The position numbers and the translations under genes are program-made. The notes beneath the pieces are model-generated. The model was not told the origin of the DNA and ran no database searches. It was given only the letters and a program-made list of their open reading frames with translations. Shown one piece after another: positions 44,918 through 53,982 of a stretch of 64,000 nucleotides of DNA. The stretch is from assembly GCF_041060425.1 (NCBI RefSeq), contig NZ_JAULBC010000001.1, forward strand, positions 248,001 to 312,000. The letters run 5' to 3'. The DNA is from Danxiaibacter flavus. GTDB taxonomy: Bacteria > Bacteroidota > Bacteroidia > Chitinophagales > Chitinophagaceae. Positions within the stretch are counted from its first letter, which is position 1. The number at the start of each line of letters is the position of its first letter.

Positions 44918-45357
44918 CTACAATTTCCTTGAAAAACGCCTCTTTAAACACCTCTGTTAAAGAAGCCCATGAACACAAACGCCAAATTCCTAATAGAAGA
45001 GTTTAGGTAAAACAGACACAGGAATAGAATATCTACTAAAATGCCAGAAACTTAAATTGTTGATTATCAATATAATTAAGGCTGATTCCTACATCCAATT
45101 TCTCTATTTGAGAGCTTTTTGTTCTATCCCCGGGAATATTTTTTTAGTTCTCTTTTTTGGCCGGAAGGACATGGGGTGGGTTTGTGCTTCTGGTACCAAC
45201 GCAAAATCTTTCTAAAAAACCCTAAAAACAGGCCGTCGCATGCAATGTATTATTTCATTCGTTTATTTATCTTCGCGAATTATCGCTCACTCATTCTTAT
45301 TTTTAATGAGATTGGAGACGGGATATATGATATTGAATCAAAATAAACACCACAAGC

Positions 45358-46923
45358 ATGGATCAATCAGTTATATCTATTATAATAGGTGCGGTTGCAC
45401 TAATAGTAGGAATTGTAGGGGGTAAGTTCATTTTTGCGAAAGACACCAAAAAGAAAGTAGAAGAAGCAGAACAACAGGCAAATACATTAATAAGGGAAGC
45501 TGAATTAAGAGCTGAGACTATAAAAAAGGAAAAACAGCTGGAGGCAAAAGAAAAGTTCGTTCAACTTAAAGCTGAACATGACAAAGAGGTTTTAGAAAGA
45601 AATAAAAAGATCAGCGAAGGCGAAAACCGTGTTAAGCAAAAAGAAATTGCCATCAATCAAAAAGACACTGCTTTAGACAAGCAGATCAAAGAAAACGAAG
45701 CCATTAAGGAAAACCTGAACAGGCAGATTGAGGTGGTAAACCTAAAACGCACTGAGCTGGAAAAACACCAGGAGGAACACATACGCCGTCTGGAAAAAAT
45801 TGCCGGCTTAACTGCAGAAGAGGCAAAGTCTCAGTTGGTTGAAAGCCTTAAACAGGAGGCTCAAACACAGGCTCTTGCCATACAGCAGGAAATTGTTGAA
45901 GAGGCTAAACAGAAAGCCAACAAAGAGGCGCGCAAAATTGTAATTCAGTCCATCCAGCGTACCGCTGCAGAGCAGACGATTGAAAATACAGTAACTGTAT
46001 TTAACCTGGAAAGCGACGAAATTAAAGGCCAGATCATTGGCCGCGAAGGTCGTAACATCCGTGCAATTGAGGCTGCAACCGGCGTTGACTTAATTGTGGA
46101 TGATACCCCTGAGGCAATTGTTCTTTCCTCTTTCGATCCGTTGAGAAGAGAAATTGCACGTCTTTCACTACAAAGACTAGTATCTGACGGACGTATCCAT
46201 CCCGCACGTATTGAAGAAGTTGTTGAGAAAACAAGAAAGCAGCTGGAAGAGCAGGTAATGGAAATTGGTGAACGTACAGTTATAGAATTGGGTATTCACG
46301 GTTTACATAAAGAGCTTGTGCGTATTGTAGGTAAAATGAGATTCCGTTCTTCTTATGGTCAGAATTTGTTAATGCATAGTCGTGAAGTCGCGAATTTATG
46401 CGGAATCATGGCGGCTGAACTTGGATTGAATCCCAAATTGGCAAAAAGAGCTGGTTTGTTACACGATATAGGAAAGGTTCCTGATGAGGAAACTGAATTG
46501 AGCCACGCACTTTTAGGCGCGAAACTGGCTGAAAAATTTGGTGAAAACCCGGCAGTTGTGAATGCCATTGGCGCGCACCACGATGAAATGGAAATGCAGT
46601 ATGTAATTTCTCCGATTGTACAGGCTTGCGATGCTATCAGCGGCGCGAGACCCGGTGCAAGAAGAGAGATTATGCAACAATACCTGCAACGTATTAAGGA
46701 TCTTGAAAACCTTGCTTTAGGGTATCAGGGTGTTGAAAAAGCTTACGCTATCCAGGCGGGCAGGGAATTGAGGGTTATTGTTGAAGCAGAAAAAGTTTCG
46801 GATACTGATAGTGATAAACTAAGTTTTGAAATAGCGCAAAAGATTCAAACGGAGATGACCTATCCCGGACAAATCAAGGTTACCGTTATCCGCGAAAAGA
46901 GAGCGGTGAATGTAGCCCGCTAA
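45358..46923 (+). CDS. rny: Ribonuclease Y
   Basis: This 521-residue protein has an N-terminal membrane anchor (VISIIIGAVALIVGIVGG). A long coiled coil follows (about 30-200), then a KH domain (IKGQIIGREGRNIRAIEAATG) and an HD domain with HDIGK and HHDEME. RNase Y is the membrane-bound endoribonuclease that starts mRNA decay. Length and order are standard. It lies 117 bp upstream of rplS, which has its own promoter. Confidence 0.97.
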   Translation: MDQSVISIIIGAVALIVGIVGGKFIFAKDTKKKVEEAEQQANTLIREAELRAETIKKEKQLEAKEKFVQLKAEHDKEVLERNKKISEGENRVKQKEIAINQKDTALDKQIKENEAIKENLNRQIEVVNLKRTELEKHQEEHIRRLEKIAGLTAEEAKSQLVESLKQEAQTQALAIQQEIVEEAKQKANKEARKIVIQSIQRTAAEQTIENTVTVFNLESDEIKGQIIGREGRNIRAIEAATGVDLIVDDTPEAIVLSSFDPLRREIARLSLQRLVSDGRIHPARIEEVVEKTRKQLEEQVMEIGERTVIELGIHGLHKELVRIVGKMRFRSSYGQNLLMHSREVANLCGIMAAELGLNPKLAKRAGLLHDIGKVPDEETELSHALLGAKLAEKFGENPAVVNAIGAHHDEMEMQYVISPIVQACDAISGARPGARREIMQQYLQRIKDLENLALGYQGVEKAYAIQAGRELRVIVEAEKVSDTDSDKLSFEIAQKIQTEMTYPGQIKVTVIREKRAVNVAR

Positions 46924-46986
46924 GGTATTGTGATTGAAAGAGTTCCCTTTTTGGGACTGAATTATAAAAAAGAATTTGAGATTTTA

Positions 46987-47018
46987 TTTGGAAAATGTGG
47001 AAGGCAATGTTACCTTTG
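46987..47018 (+). promoter_or_regulatory. Promoter of rplS: TTTG-N20-TACCTTTG
   Basis: This is the best promoter in the window. A -33 TTTG (46987-46990) and a -7 TACCTTTG (47011-47018) are separated by 20 bp, 22 bp before the start at 47041. It lies inside the longer open frame that begins at 46930, which fixes the true start of L19. Confidence 0.8.
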
Positions 47019-47040
47019 CCGTCCTTTAAATTTTAAAGCT

Positions 47041-47391
47041 ATGAACGCAGCAGTTCAATTTGTGCATGAGCAATTAACAGCGAAGAAAGAATATCCCAGG
47101 TTTAAAGCAGGTGATAACATCACTGTAAACTATAAAATTGTGGAAGGCGGTAAAGAGCGTATCCAGAGCTTCCGTGGCGATGTGGTAAAGACTCAGGGAA
47201 CTGGCGCTACAGCAACTTTCACTGTACGCAAGATTTCTGACGGCGTAGGTGTGGAAAGAATATTTCCTTTCTTATCACCAAACGTTGACTCTATCGTTTT
47301 AAACAAAGTTGGTAAAGTGCGTCGCGCTAAACTTTATTACCTGCGTACACGCAGCGGTAAGAGCGCAAGAATTAAAGAAAAAAGAGTTTAA
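47041..47391 (+). CDS. rplS: 50S ribosomal protein L19
   Basis: This 116-residue protein is the usual L19 length. The conserved core FKAGDNITVNYKIVEGGKER, IQSFRGDVVKTQG and the C-terminal VRRAKLYYLRTRSGKSARIK are present. L19 lies at the 30S-50S interface. The frame opens upstream at 46930, but the promoter and the conserved N-terminus MNAAVQFVHEQL fix the start at 47041. Confidence 0.97.
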   Translation: MNAAVQFVHEQLTAKKEYPRFKAGDNITVNYKIVEGGKERIQSFRGDVVKTQGTGATATFTVRKISDGVGVERIFPFLSPNVDSIVLNKVGKVRRAKLYYLRTRSGKSARIKEKRV

Positions 47392-47408
47392 TCAACTAAT
47401 ATTACTGC

Positions 47409-47440
47409 AAAAGCGGAAGTGTTTTTACTTCCGCTTTTTT
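47409..47440 (+). terminator. Terminator after rplS
   Basis: The perfect 12-bp stem AAAAGCGGAAGT/ACTTCCGCTTTT with a 6-nt loop is followed by further T. Confidence 0.93.
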
Positions 47441-47476
47441 TATTTAGTTGTTAACTTTCCGTGTTATTTTTATCTC

Positions 47477-47484
47477 TAACTTTG
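47477..47484 (+). promoter_or_regulatory. -7 promoter box TAACTTTG for tatA
   Basis: This is an exact TAnnTTTG match 26 bp before the tatA start at 47511; the frame opening at 47448 is thereby excluded. Confidence 0.6.
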
Positions 47485-47510
47485 GTTTTCATCTTCAAAC
47501 ATTTTTAAAA

Positions 47511-47735
47511 ATGGGTAATTTAGGTTTCCAGGAAATCCTGTTGATTGCAGTTGTCGTATTAGTTCTATTTGGTGGCCGTAAAATTCCTGAGTTCATGAAA
47601 GGATTAGGTCGTGGTATCCGTGAATTCAATGACGCCAAGAACAACGTGAAAAAAGAATTAGAAGAAGGTATGAATGAAAAAGACAATCAGCCTACAACAA
47701 CAACAACTAGTTCCACAACTTCATCTCAAAACTGA
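47511..47735 (+). CDS. tatA: Sec-independent (Tat) translocase protein TatA/E
   Basis: This 74-residue protein has a short N-terminal membrane helix (ILLIAVVVLVLFGG). The family's hinge and amphipathic helix FGGRKIPEFMKGLGRGIREF follows, then a charged tail ending in a Thr/Ser run. TatA oligomers form the passage for folded proteins. tatC is not in the window. The gatA gene follows 35 bp later and may share the transcript. Confidence 0.95.
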   Translation: MGNLGFQEILLIAVVVLVLFGGRKIPEFMKGLGRGIREFNDAKNNVKKELEEGMNEKDNQPTTTTTSSTTSSQN

Positions 47736-47770
47736 TTTTCTCTCTAACGTTTTAAAACTGCTTTTGGCCT

Positions 47771-49222
47771 TTGTTTAGTTTCTCGTCTATCGAAGACTAT
47801 GTTAGTGCTTTGCAAAATGGTGAAACAACATGTGAAGATGTTGTAAGCCATTATTTGTCTGTAATTGATTCGAACAAGCATCTGAATGCTTTTTTGGAGG
47901 TTTTTGCAGATGAAGCTGCAGCGCGTGCCAGGCAGTTGGACCAGGACCGGAATAACGGTAAGCCCCTTGGTAAACTACATGGTGTGGTTGTCGGGCTTAA
48001 GGATGTGATTGCTTATAAAGGCCATAAATTATCTGCCTCTTCCAAAATTCTGGAAGGATTTACTTCAATTTATAATGCAACGGCTGTAGACAGGTTATTG
48101 CAGGAAGGCGCCATTATTATTGGCCGTCAAAACTGCGATGAATTTGCCATGGGAAGCAGTAATGAGAATTCTGCTTACGGTAACGTACTGAATGCAGCGG
48201 ATAATAAGCGCGTTCCTGGCGGATCTTCGGGAGGATCGGCTGTGGCAGTTCAGGCCGGCATGTGTATGATCAGCCTGGGAAGTGATACCGGCGGCTCAGT
48301 GAGGCAACCTGCAGATTTCTGCGGAATTGTTGGTCTAAAGCCCACTTATGGTCGCGTTTCCCGCTATGGATTGATTGCATATGCATCTTCATTTGATCAG
48401 ATAGGTATTTTTGCAAAAAGCGTAGCCGATGCCGCTCTTACACTTGAAGTAATAGCCGGTGAAGACGACTTTGATAGCACTGCAAGTAAAGAACCCGTTG
48501 TTCCCTATTCGTCATTATTGAACAGTTCAAATTACAACGGTGCAGCTCCAAAAAAGATTGGATATTTTAAAGAAGCACTCGAACACCCCGGGCTTGATCC
48601 TGCGATAAGTCAATCTTTTAATCAATTTTTAAAAACTTTAACAGCTCAGGGTTATATCGTCGAACCGATTGATTTTGAGTTGCTTGAATATATTGTTCCT
48701 GCTTACTATATTCTTACTACAGCCGAGGCTTCGAGCAACTTATCCCGCTTTGACGGGGTAAAATATGGCCATCGTTCTGCCGTTCCATCGGAAGATTTGG
48801 CAGACTTTTACAAGCACAATAGAAGTGAAGGTTTCGGTAAGGAAGTTAAGCGCCGCATCATGCTCGGAACCTTTGTTTTGAGCGCCGGATATTTTGATGC
48901 CTATTTTACTAAGGCGCAGCAGGTTAGGAACATACTTCTTAAACAAACTTCGGCCATTTTCAGCCGTTTTGATGCCATCATTTCTCCCACTGTTCCTACA
49001 CCGGCGTTTGAGCTTGGTTCTATGAACAATGACCCTATTGAAATGTTCCTGGCTGACATTTATACAGTCTTCGCAAACCTGGTTGGAATTCCAGGAATTT
49101 CCCTTCCTCTCTTCACTCATCCAAATGGCATGCCTTTTGGTGTTCAGGTGATGACTTCTCATTTTAGTGAGTTAGCTTTGCTCCGCATTTCAGAGGTGTT
49201 TTTACAGATTTCTGAGAAGTAA
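47771..49222 (+). CDS. gatA: Asp-tRNA(Asn)/Glu-tRNA(Gln) amidotransferase subunit A
   Basis: This 483-residue amidase-signature enzyme has the catalytic triad K77 (VGLKDVI), cis-Ser S152 (GGSSGGSA) and nucleophile S176 (SDTGGSVRQP). GatA frees ammonia from glutamine for converting mischarged Glu-tRNA-Gln or Asp-tRNA-Asn; gatB and gatC are not in the window. The conserved N-terminus (FSFSSIEDYVSAL) begins right after a TTG codon at 47771 and no ATG or GTG fits, so TTG is the start. It probably depends on the tatA transcript. Confidence 0.95.
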   Translation: MFSFSSIEDYVSALQNGETTCEDVVSHYLSVIDSNKHLNAFLEVFADEAAARARQLDQDRNNGKPLGKLHGVVVGLKDVIAYKGHKLSASSKILEGFTSIYNATAVDRLLQEGAIIIGRQNCDEFAMGSSNENSAYGNVLNAADNKRVPGGSSGGSAVAVQAGMCMISLGSDTGGSVRQPADFCGIVGLKPTYGRVSRYGLIAYASSFDQIGIFAKSVADAALTLEVIAGEDDFDSTASKEPVVPYSSLLNSSNYNGAAPKKIGYFKEALEHPGLDPAISQSFNQFLKTLTAQGYIVEPIDFELLEYIVPAYYILTTAEASSNLSRFDGVKYGHRSAVPSEDLADFYKHNRSEGFGKEVKRRIMLGTFVLSAGYFDAYFTKAQQVRNILLKQTSAIFSRFDAIISPTVPTPAFELGSMNNDPIEMFLADIYTVFANLVGIPGISLPLFTHPNGMPFGVQVMTSHFSELALLRISEVFLQISEK

Positions 49223-49309
49223 TAGCGTTTAAGCAAAATAATGTTATACCGGTTTTGAATCGTTGATCGGTGATTTTTTAATGAGTAAACGGCGTTTGAG
49301 GACCTTATT

Positions 49310-50341
49310 ATGCGTAAATTTTTATTACTACAATTTAAGCCTGTAGCTTCTTTTGTATTAACGGGGGTGTTGTTTTTCTCCCTTATGTCTTTCGCGACGG
49401 ATGACAAAAACAAGCCTACCGGTAGCTCCGGTAAAACAGAAAAGGGTTTTTCCAGCCTTTTCGCCAATAGTTTCGATCCTTCCAAGCCTTACATTTTCCA
49501 GGTAAATCCCAAAGCAATCAGTTTCGTAGAAGAGTACATCAAAAGAAACGAAGAAGAGCTGGAAAAAATGAAAAGTTGGGGCAAGCCTTATTTTGATCTT
49601 TACGACAGGGTTCTGGCTCAAAATCATTTACCGGTGGAACTGAAATACCTTTCAGTGATAGAAAGCCATCTTCGTTCAGGATTAATTTCCGGAGCCGGTG
49701 CAGTAGGCCCCTGGCAATTGATGCGCGACGAGGCTAAACGTTACAACCTTAAGGTTGCAGGAAAAGTGGATGAAAGAAAGGATTTTGCCTTAAGCACTGC
49801 GGCGGCAGCCAAATTGTTAAAGTCATTATATGCTGAATTCGGCGATTGGTTATTGGTAATCGCGGCATATAATTGCGGTGTCGGCAGATTAAAACAGGCA
49901 ATTAAAAAAGCAGACAGTAAAGATTTCTGGGAACTTCAGAGCTATTTGCCGCTGGAAACACGCAATCATGTTAAAAAATTCATTGCCACTCACTATATTT
50001 TTGAAGGTGGTGGAGGATGGACAACCATGACCGCGAAAGAAACAGAGGCTCATAAATCTACTATGGCAGCCTTGTTGCCCCCGGCTCCCGATTCCTCTTT
50101 TGCGGGTACAGAAACGACAGAAATAAGCGGCAGATTCAATTCTTCAGTAATTGCGAAATATTTGTCACTGGACCTGGTAAGATTTAATCAGTTAAATCCG
50201 CTTTTTGATAAGCAATTAGCCGAAGGTAAAAAAGTGCAACTGAGGTTGTCTGCTGATAACATGCGCTCCTTTAAAGAAAACAAGCAAAAAATATTACAGG
50301 AAAGCGTTCAATTGTTGTTTGCTTCTTCTGCTAAGATTTAA
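49310..50341 (+). CDS. Lytic transglycosylase (MltD-like, SLT domain)
   Basis: This 343-residue exported protein has a signal sequence at about residues 10-30 (PVASFVLTGVLFFSLMSFA). The SLT domain is about 95-235: the catalytic glutamate sits in KYLSVIESHL, followed by GAVGPWQLM and AAYNCGVGRL. The C-terminal region (residues 265-330, SGRFNSSVIAKYLSLDLVRF) looks like a degenerate LysM repeat. It cleaves glycan strands to 1,6-anhydro products in the periplasm. It is a single gene, followed by a dispersed repeat. Confidence 0.92.
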   Translation: MRKFLLLQFKPVASFVLTGVLFFSLMSFATDDKNKPTGSSGKTEKGFSSLFANSFDPSKPYIFQVNPKAISFVEEYIKRNEEELEKMKSWGKPYFDLYDRVLAQNHLPVELKYLSVIESHLRSGLISGAGAVGPWQLMRDEAKRYNLKVAGKVDERKDFALSTAAAAKLLKSLYAEFGDWLLVIAAYNCGVGRLKQAIKKADSKDFWELQSYLPLETRNHVKKFIATHYIFEGGGGWTTMTAKETEAHKSTMAALLPPAPDSSFAGTETTEISGRFNSSVIAKYLSLDLVRFNQLNPLFDKQLAEGKKVQLRLSADNMRSFKENKQKILQESVQLLFASSAKI

Positions 50342-50394
50342 ATCAATGTCATAGAAATAAGCAACATTCAAACAGTAGAGCTCTTTAAATCTGA

Positions 50395-50445
50395 GTACTT
50401 CGTACCCGCCTGAATGAAGTCAGTTCGGGCAGGCTTCGTAAATCG
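50395..50445 (-). repeat. Dispersed 50-bp palindromic repeat, copy 2 (inverted)
   Basis: This is the reverse complement of 18973-19022, identical except for one extra base in the GGCGGG run. It lies in the convergent gap between the transglycosylase and pabB. Confidence 0.85.
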
Positions 50446-50534
50446 TACTTGTTTGAAAAGATTTTTCCCTAATTCAACGACATTGAGATTTAAATAGTCT
50501 TTAAACAGACTTCCTGGTTTATCTAACCTCGCAG

Positions 50535-51827
50535 TTATCTGTTTATATGTAATGCCTGTTCAATGGCCGACGCCTTTAACAGGCATTCTTCATATTCGCT
50601 CTCAGCAATGCTGTTGCCTGTAATGGCACCGCCAACATGATATGAAAGATATTTGTTTAATTGGTTGTATATGATGCTTCTGATCACAACGTTGAAGTCA
50701 AAATTGTTTTCCGGTGTTATATAGCCTACCGCTCCGGAGTAGATCCCCCTTTTAGAAACTTCAAACTCTTCAATTAATTCCATCACTTTACGTTTGGGTG
50801 CGCCGGTCATTGAACCCATTGGAAATGTAGCGCGGAGAATATCGGTAAATCCAACATCCTGTTTTAAATGTCCCTTAATTGTTGAGATCATTTGATGCAC
50901 CTGGGGAAAAGTATAAATGCCGAAAAGCTCTTCAACTGTTACAGATGCCTCTTTGCAGATTTTGCTTAGATCATTCCTCACCAGGTCTACGATCATTACA
51001 TTCTCGTTCCTGTCTTTTGAGCTGGCTCTTAGCTGTTCTTTTAAACACGCATCTTTCTGTGGATCTGATAAGTCCCGTTTGCCAGTGCCTTTAATCGGCT
51101 GCGATAAAATGATGTCTTCTTTTTTTTGAATATACCTTTCCGGGCTTGCACACAACAGATATTTATCTCTCAGTTTATAATAGGTGGCGAACGGAGTAGG
51201 GGATATTGATGTAAGATGATGATAGGTTGCTAACGGATCGATAACTGCATGTTCAGAAAAGAATTGCTGACAAAAATTTAATTCATAACAATAGCCCTGC
51301 AGTATTTTTTTCTGAATGAGATGTATCTTATCGATATACTCGTTCCTGGAAATGGAGGATTGTATTTTTATTCCGGCTGATTGAGTTGTTTCTTTTAAAG
51401 GAACCTGCTTTAAAATCTCCTGCATTATTTTTTCAGGAGCCAGTGTTGCAGAGCTTATGGTTAAAATGCCGTTGTTGAGCTGCAGTATCGTTTCTGGCTG
51501 AAAGAAAAAAACAGAAGGGAATTGAATATGGTCAGGATGGCCGGAGGTTAGCTGTTCAATTTCATTTTTTACATCATAACTGATGTGACCAAATATCCAG
51601 TCTTTAGTATGATACTGATATGCCTGAAGTTTAAGCAGCGCATTTTGGTTGGCTTCTATATATGAGAGAGCACCTGCTGCAACAAGGCATTCGGTTGATG
51701 TATGAGGCAGGCTGTATTCATGATTATCCAAAAAACAACAAATGTTGAATTGGTTGGCCCAACTCAACATTTGCTGCTTAAAAAGCCTGTTATCTGAAAT
51801 AGAATAGGTAGCTGTGTTACGTTGCAC
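50535..51827 (-). CDS. pabB: Chorismate-binding enzyme, aminodeoxychorismate synthase component I type
   Basis: This 430-residue protein has the chorismate-binding fold in its second half (LSQPIKGTGKR, VDLVRNDLSKI, RATFPMGSMTGAPKRKVME, YSGAVGYI). No trpEGDC genes are nearby and the length fits PabB, which makes 4-amino-4-deoxychorismate for folate; a TrpE-like role is the alternative. The start is taken as GTG 51827, 13 bp after the stop of the Asp-rich gene, which suggests coupling; ATG 51770 would cut conserved sequence. Confidence 0.85.
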   Translation of the reverse strand: MQRNTATYSISDNRLFKQQMLSWANQFNICCFLDNHEYSLPHTSTECLVAAGALSYIEANQNALLKLQAYQYHTKDWIFGHISYDVKNEIEQLTSGHPDHIQFPSVFFFQPETILQLNNGILTISSATLAPEKIMQEILKQVPLKETTQSAGIKIQSSISRNEYIDKIHLIQKKILQGYCYELNFCQQFFSEHAVIDPLATYHHLTSISPTPFATYYKLRDKYLLCASPERYIQKKEDIILSQPIKGTGKRDLSDPQKDACLKEQLRASSKDRNENVMIVDLVRNDLSKICKEASVTVEELFGIYTFPQVHQMISTIKGHLKQDVGFTDILRATFPMGSMTGAPKRKVMELIEEFEVSKRGIYSGAVGYITPENNFDFNVVIRSIIYNQLNKYLSYHVGGAITGNSIAESEYEECLLKASAIEQALHINR

Positions 51828-51840
51828 TTAAAGAACGCAA

Positions 51841-52293
51841 TTAAAAATCATCATCATCATCGTCATCAAATCCATTCGAATCATTAAAGAGATCAAACTC
51901 TTTAAAGTCTTCGTCTAATTTAAAATCATCATCATCTTCACCTTTCTTTCCACTAGTTCCGCTACTGGATTTCTTTCCTTTAGATTTTGGGATATCAAAC
52001 TCATCAAAGTCCGGATCCCAATTTTCATCTTCTTCTGCTTTATTCCAATCATCATCGTCTACATCATCATCATCATCGTCGTCATCATCGTCATCATCAG
52101 CTTTGGATTTCTTTGATGGTCCTTTAGCTGAAGCTTTTTTTGAAGGCGTTACGTCTTCATCATCTTCAATGTCATCATCATCATCATCTTCTTCCAATTG
52201 TTTTTTAGGTTTAGATGACGCTGGTTCATTGGTGTCTTTCGGTGTCGCTTTGCGACCGGTTGATTTTGGTTCTTTGTTAGATTTTGCTGCCAT
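51841..52293 (-). CDS. Low-complexity Asp-rich acidic protein
   Basis: This 150-residue protein has a basic Lys/Ser N-terminus (residues 1-30). Poly-Asp blocks follow, the longest 12 aspartates in a row near residues 67-78, separated by KKAS-like basic linkers and ending in FDDDDDDDF. It is intrinsically disordered by composition. It could bind cations or mimic nucleic acid, as acidic tails do, but no domain is recognised. It is immediately upstream of pabB on the same strand. Confidence 0.75.
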   Translation of the reverse strand: MAAKSNKEPKSTGRKATPKDTNEPASSKPKKQLEEDDDDDDIEDDEDVTPSKKASAKGPSKKSKADDDDDDDDDDDDVDDDDWNKAEEDENWDPDFDEFDIPKSKGKKSSSGTSGKKGEDDDDFKLDEDFKEFDLFNDSNGFDDDDDDDF

Positions 52294-52381
52294 AGTCCTG
52301 GAGAATTAACTGCGTAAAATTTCAACGAGTTTTTTAATCAACAAAATATTTTTTTGCGCATCAAATTCAGTGCCTGATAAA

Positions 52382-53644
52382 TTATAATGCAACTATCTGA
52401 TCTCTGCCCGGACCATTAGATACATACTTAACAGGAGCCCCGATATATGAGTTAATAAAATCTATATAACTGCTCATGTTGGATGGAAGGTCTGCTACAT
52501 TTTTTATAGCAGTCGTATCCATGTCCCAACCGGCAAATTGTTTATAATTAGCTTCAAGTTTGACCCTTGTCATCTGGAATGGCACTTCTTCAGTTTCATT
52601 TCCATTTACGTTGTAAGACGTACAAACGTTCAATGTTTTAAAGGAATCCAGTACGTCTGCTTTTGTCATTACAACTTGCGTAACGCCGTTGATCATGCAG
52701 GTATATTTTAACGCTACAAGGTCAATCCATCCGCAACGTCTTGGACGGCCGGTAGTTGCACCAAACTCGCTTCCGATCTTTCTTAGTTCTTCACCTGTTG
52801 CATCTTCCAGTTCAGTAGGGAATGGTCCGCTACCAACTCTTGTACAATATGCTTTAGTAACACCAAGCACCTGGTTGATCTTCTGAGGAGCAATACCCAG
52901 ACCTGTGCATACACCCGCCGAAATTGTATTGGATGATGTTACAAACGGGAAAGTTCCGAAATCAATATCCAGCATAGTGCCTTGCGCACCTTCTGCCAAT
53001 ACTTTTTTTCCTTCGCTTATTTTGTTATTGATGAAGTATTCTCCGTTAACAATATTCAGCGTGCGCAGGAATTCAATTGCTTCAAAAAACTCATCTTCCC
53101 AGCTGGAAATATCATCATTAAAGTTATAAGTATCCAGTAATTTCTGATGTTTTAAGCGAAGCTTAATATATTGGGAAACGAAATTTTTATCAAGCAGATC
53201 GCCAGCTCTTAATGCATTACGACCGGTTTTATCCATGTAAGCAGGGCCGATACCTTTCAGTGTACTTCCGATTTTTCCTTCACCTTTTGAATGTTCAGAT
53301 GCTTTGTCTAAAGCTCGATGCGTAGGAACAATAATATTTGTACGTTCAGAAATAAAAAGGTTCTTTTTCACATCTATACCGAAAGCTGCAACGGTTTCGC
53401 ATTCTCTTTTCAGTGTAACAGGGTCAAGAACAACGCCGTTACCTATCAGGTTCATCGTGTTTTGATGGAAGATGCCTGATGGTATTTGGTGCAGTACCAC
53501 TTTTTTGTCGTTAACATACAAGGTGTGGCCTGCGTTAGGGCCGCCCTGGAAACGGGCAATAATGTCATAGCCTGGCGCGAAATAATCAACAATCTTTCCT
53601 TTGCCTTCATCGCCCCACTGTAAACCGAGAATTACGTCAACCAT
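52382..53644 (-). CDS. purA: Adenylosuccinate synthetase
   Basis: This 420-residue protein has the N-terminal GTP/IMP motif GLQWGDEGKGKIVD, followed by NAGHTLYV, GIGPAYMDKTGR, AEGAQGTMLDIDFGTFPFVT and TGRPRRCGWIDL. It condenses IMP and aspartate with GTP in AMP synthesis. Full length with the start at 53644. It lies 88 bp upstream of the Asp-rich gene on the same strand. Confidence 0.98.
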   Translation of the reverse strand: MVDVILGLQWGDEGKGKIVDYFAPGYDIIARFQGGPNAGHTLYVNDKKVVLHQIPSGIFHQNTMNLIGNGVVLDPVTLKRECETVAAFGIDVKKNLFISERTNIIVPTHRALDKASEHSKGEGKIGSTLKGIGPAYMDKTGRNALRAGDLLDKNFVSQYIKLRLKHQKLLDTYNFNDDISSWEDEFFEAIEFLRTLNIVNGEYFINNKISEGKKVLAEGAQGTMLDIDFGTFPFVTSSNTISAGVCTGLGIAPQKINQVLGVTKAYCTRVGSGPFPTELEDATGEELRKIGSEFGATTGRPRRCGWIDLVALKYTCMINGVTQVVMTKADVLDSFKTLNVCTSYNVNGNETEEVPFQMTRVKLEANYKQFAGWDMDTTAIKNVADLPSNMSSYIDFINSYIGAPVKYVSNGPGRDQIVAL

Positions 53645-53982
53645 TGAAGTATTTGTTAGTGAGCAGCAAAAATAAATACCAGAAGTGGTTTAAAAGAATT
53701 CATTTTTAAAACAATACCATAATCTTTCTAAAACTGCTTCAAAGAGTGATTTTTTGTATGCCCGGGTGTTTTATTGCCTGTTTGCATTCAATAGCGGCAT
53801 AATACTGAGCAGGCAATCGTGATAAGAAGCCACTAAAAGGGCAAAATCCTATGATAACCGAAAAACATTTTACCGGCATTCTTATGATTTAGCCGATACT
53901 TCTCTTCTGAACCATTCAGCATTTCTTTGCCGCCGTTATTTACTGGTTCATAATAAATTAAAAACCTTAAAAAATTTAATGT
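53645..53982. other. 338-bp divergent gap
   Basis: This gap lies between purA and the outer-membrane protein gene. I see no gene, no strong hairpin and no exact TAnnTTTG box within it. Confidence 0.5.

Larger units (their letters stand above)
44358..45357. other. About 1 kb without a gene; candidate non-coding RNA region
   Basis: No reading frame here looks like a protein. The region contains a plus-strand terminator at 44625-44653 and a minus-strand terminator at 44887-44917, neither serving a known gene. It also contains two copies of TTAAAAACGGACA (44464-44476 and 44727-44739) and several AATTGGGA-like strings. One or two small RNAs are a reasonable reading. I could not match it to a named RNA family; similarity of CCGGAAGGA (45161-45169) to the SRP RNA loop is too short to count. 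Confidence 0.45.

Noticed and set aside
45161..45169. CCGGAAGGA resembling the SRP RNA apical loop
   Set aside because: The flanking bases do not continue the SRP helix 8 consensus, so the match is too short.
45119..45346. A 75-codon plus-strand frame upstream of rny
   Set aside because: It has a TTG start, no conserved pattern, and covers a region that looks non-coding.
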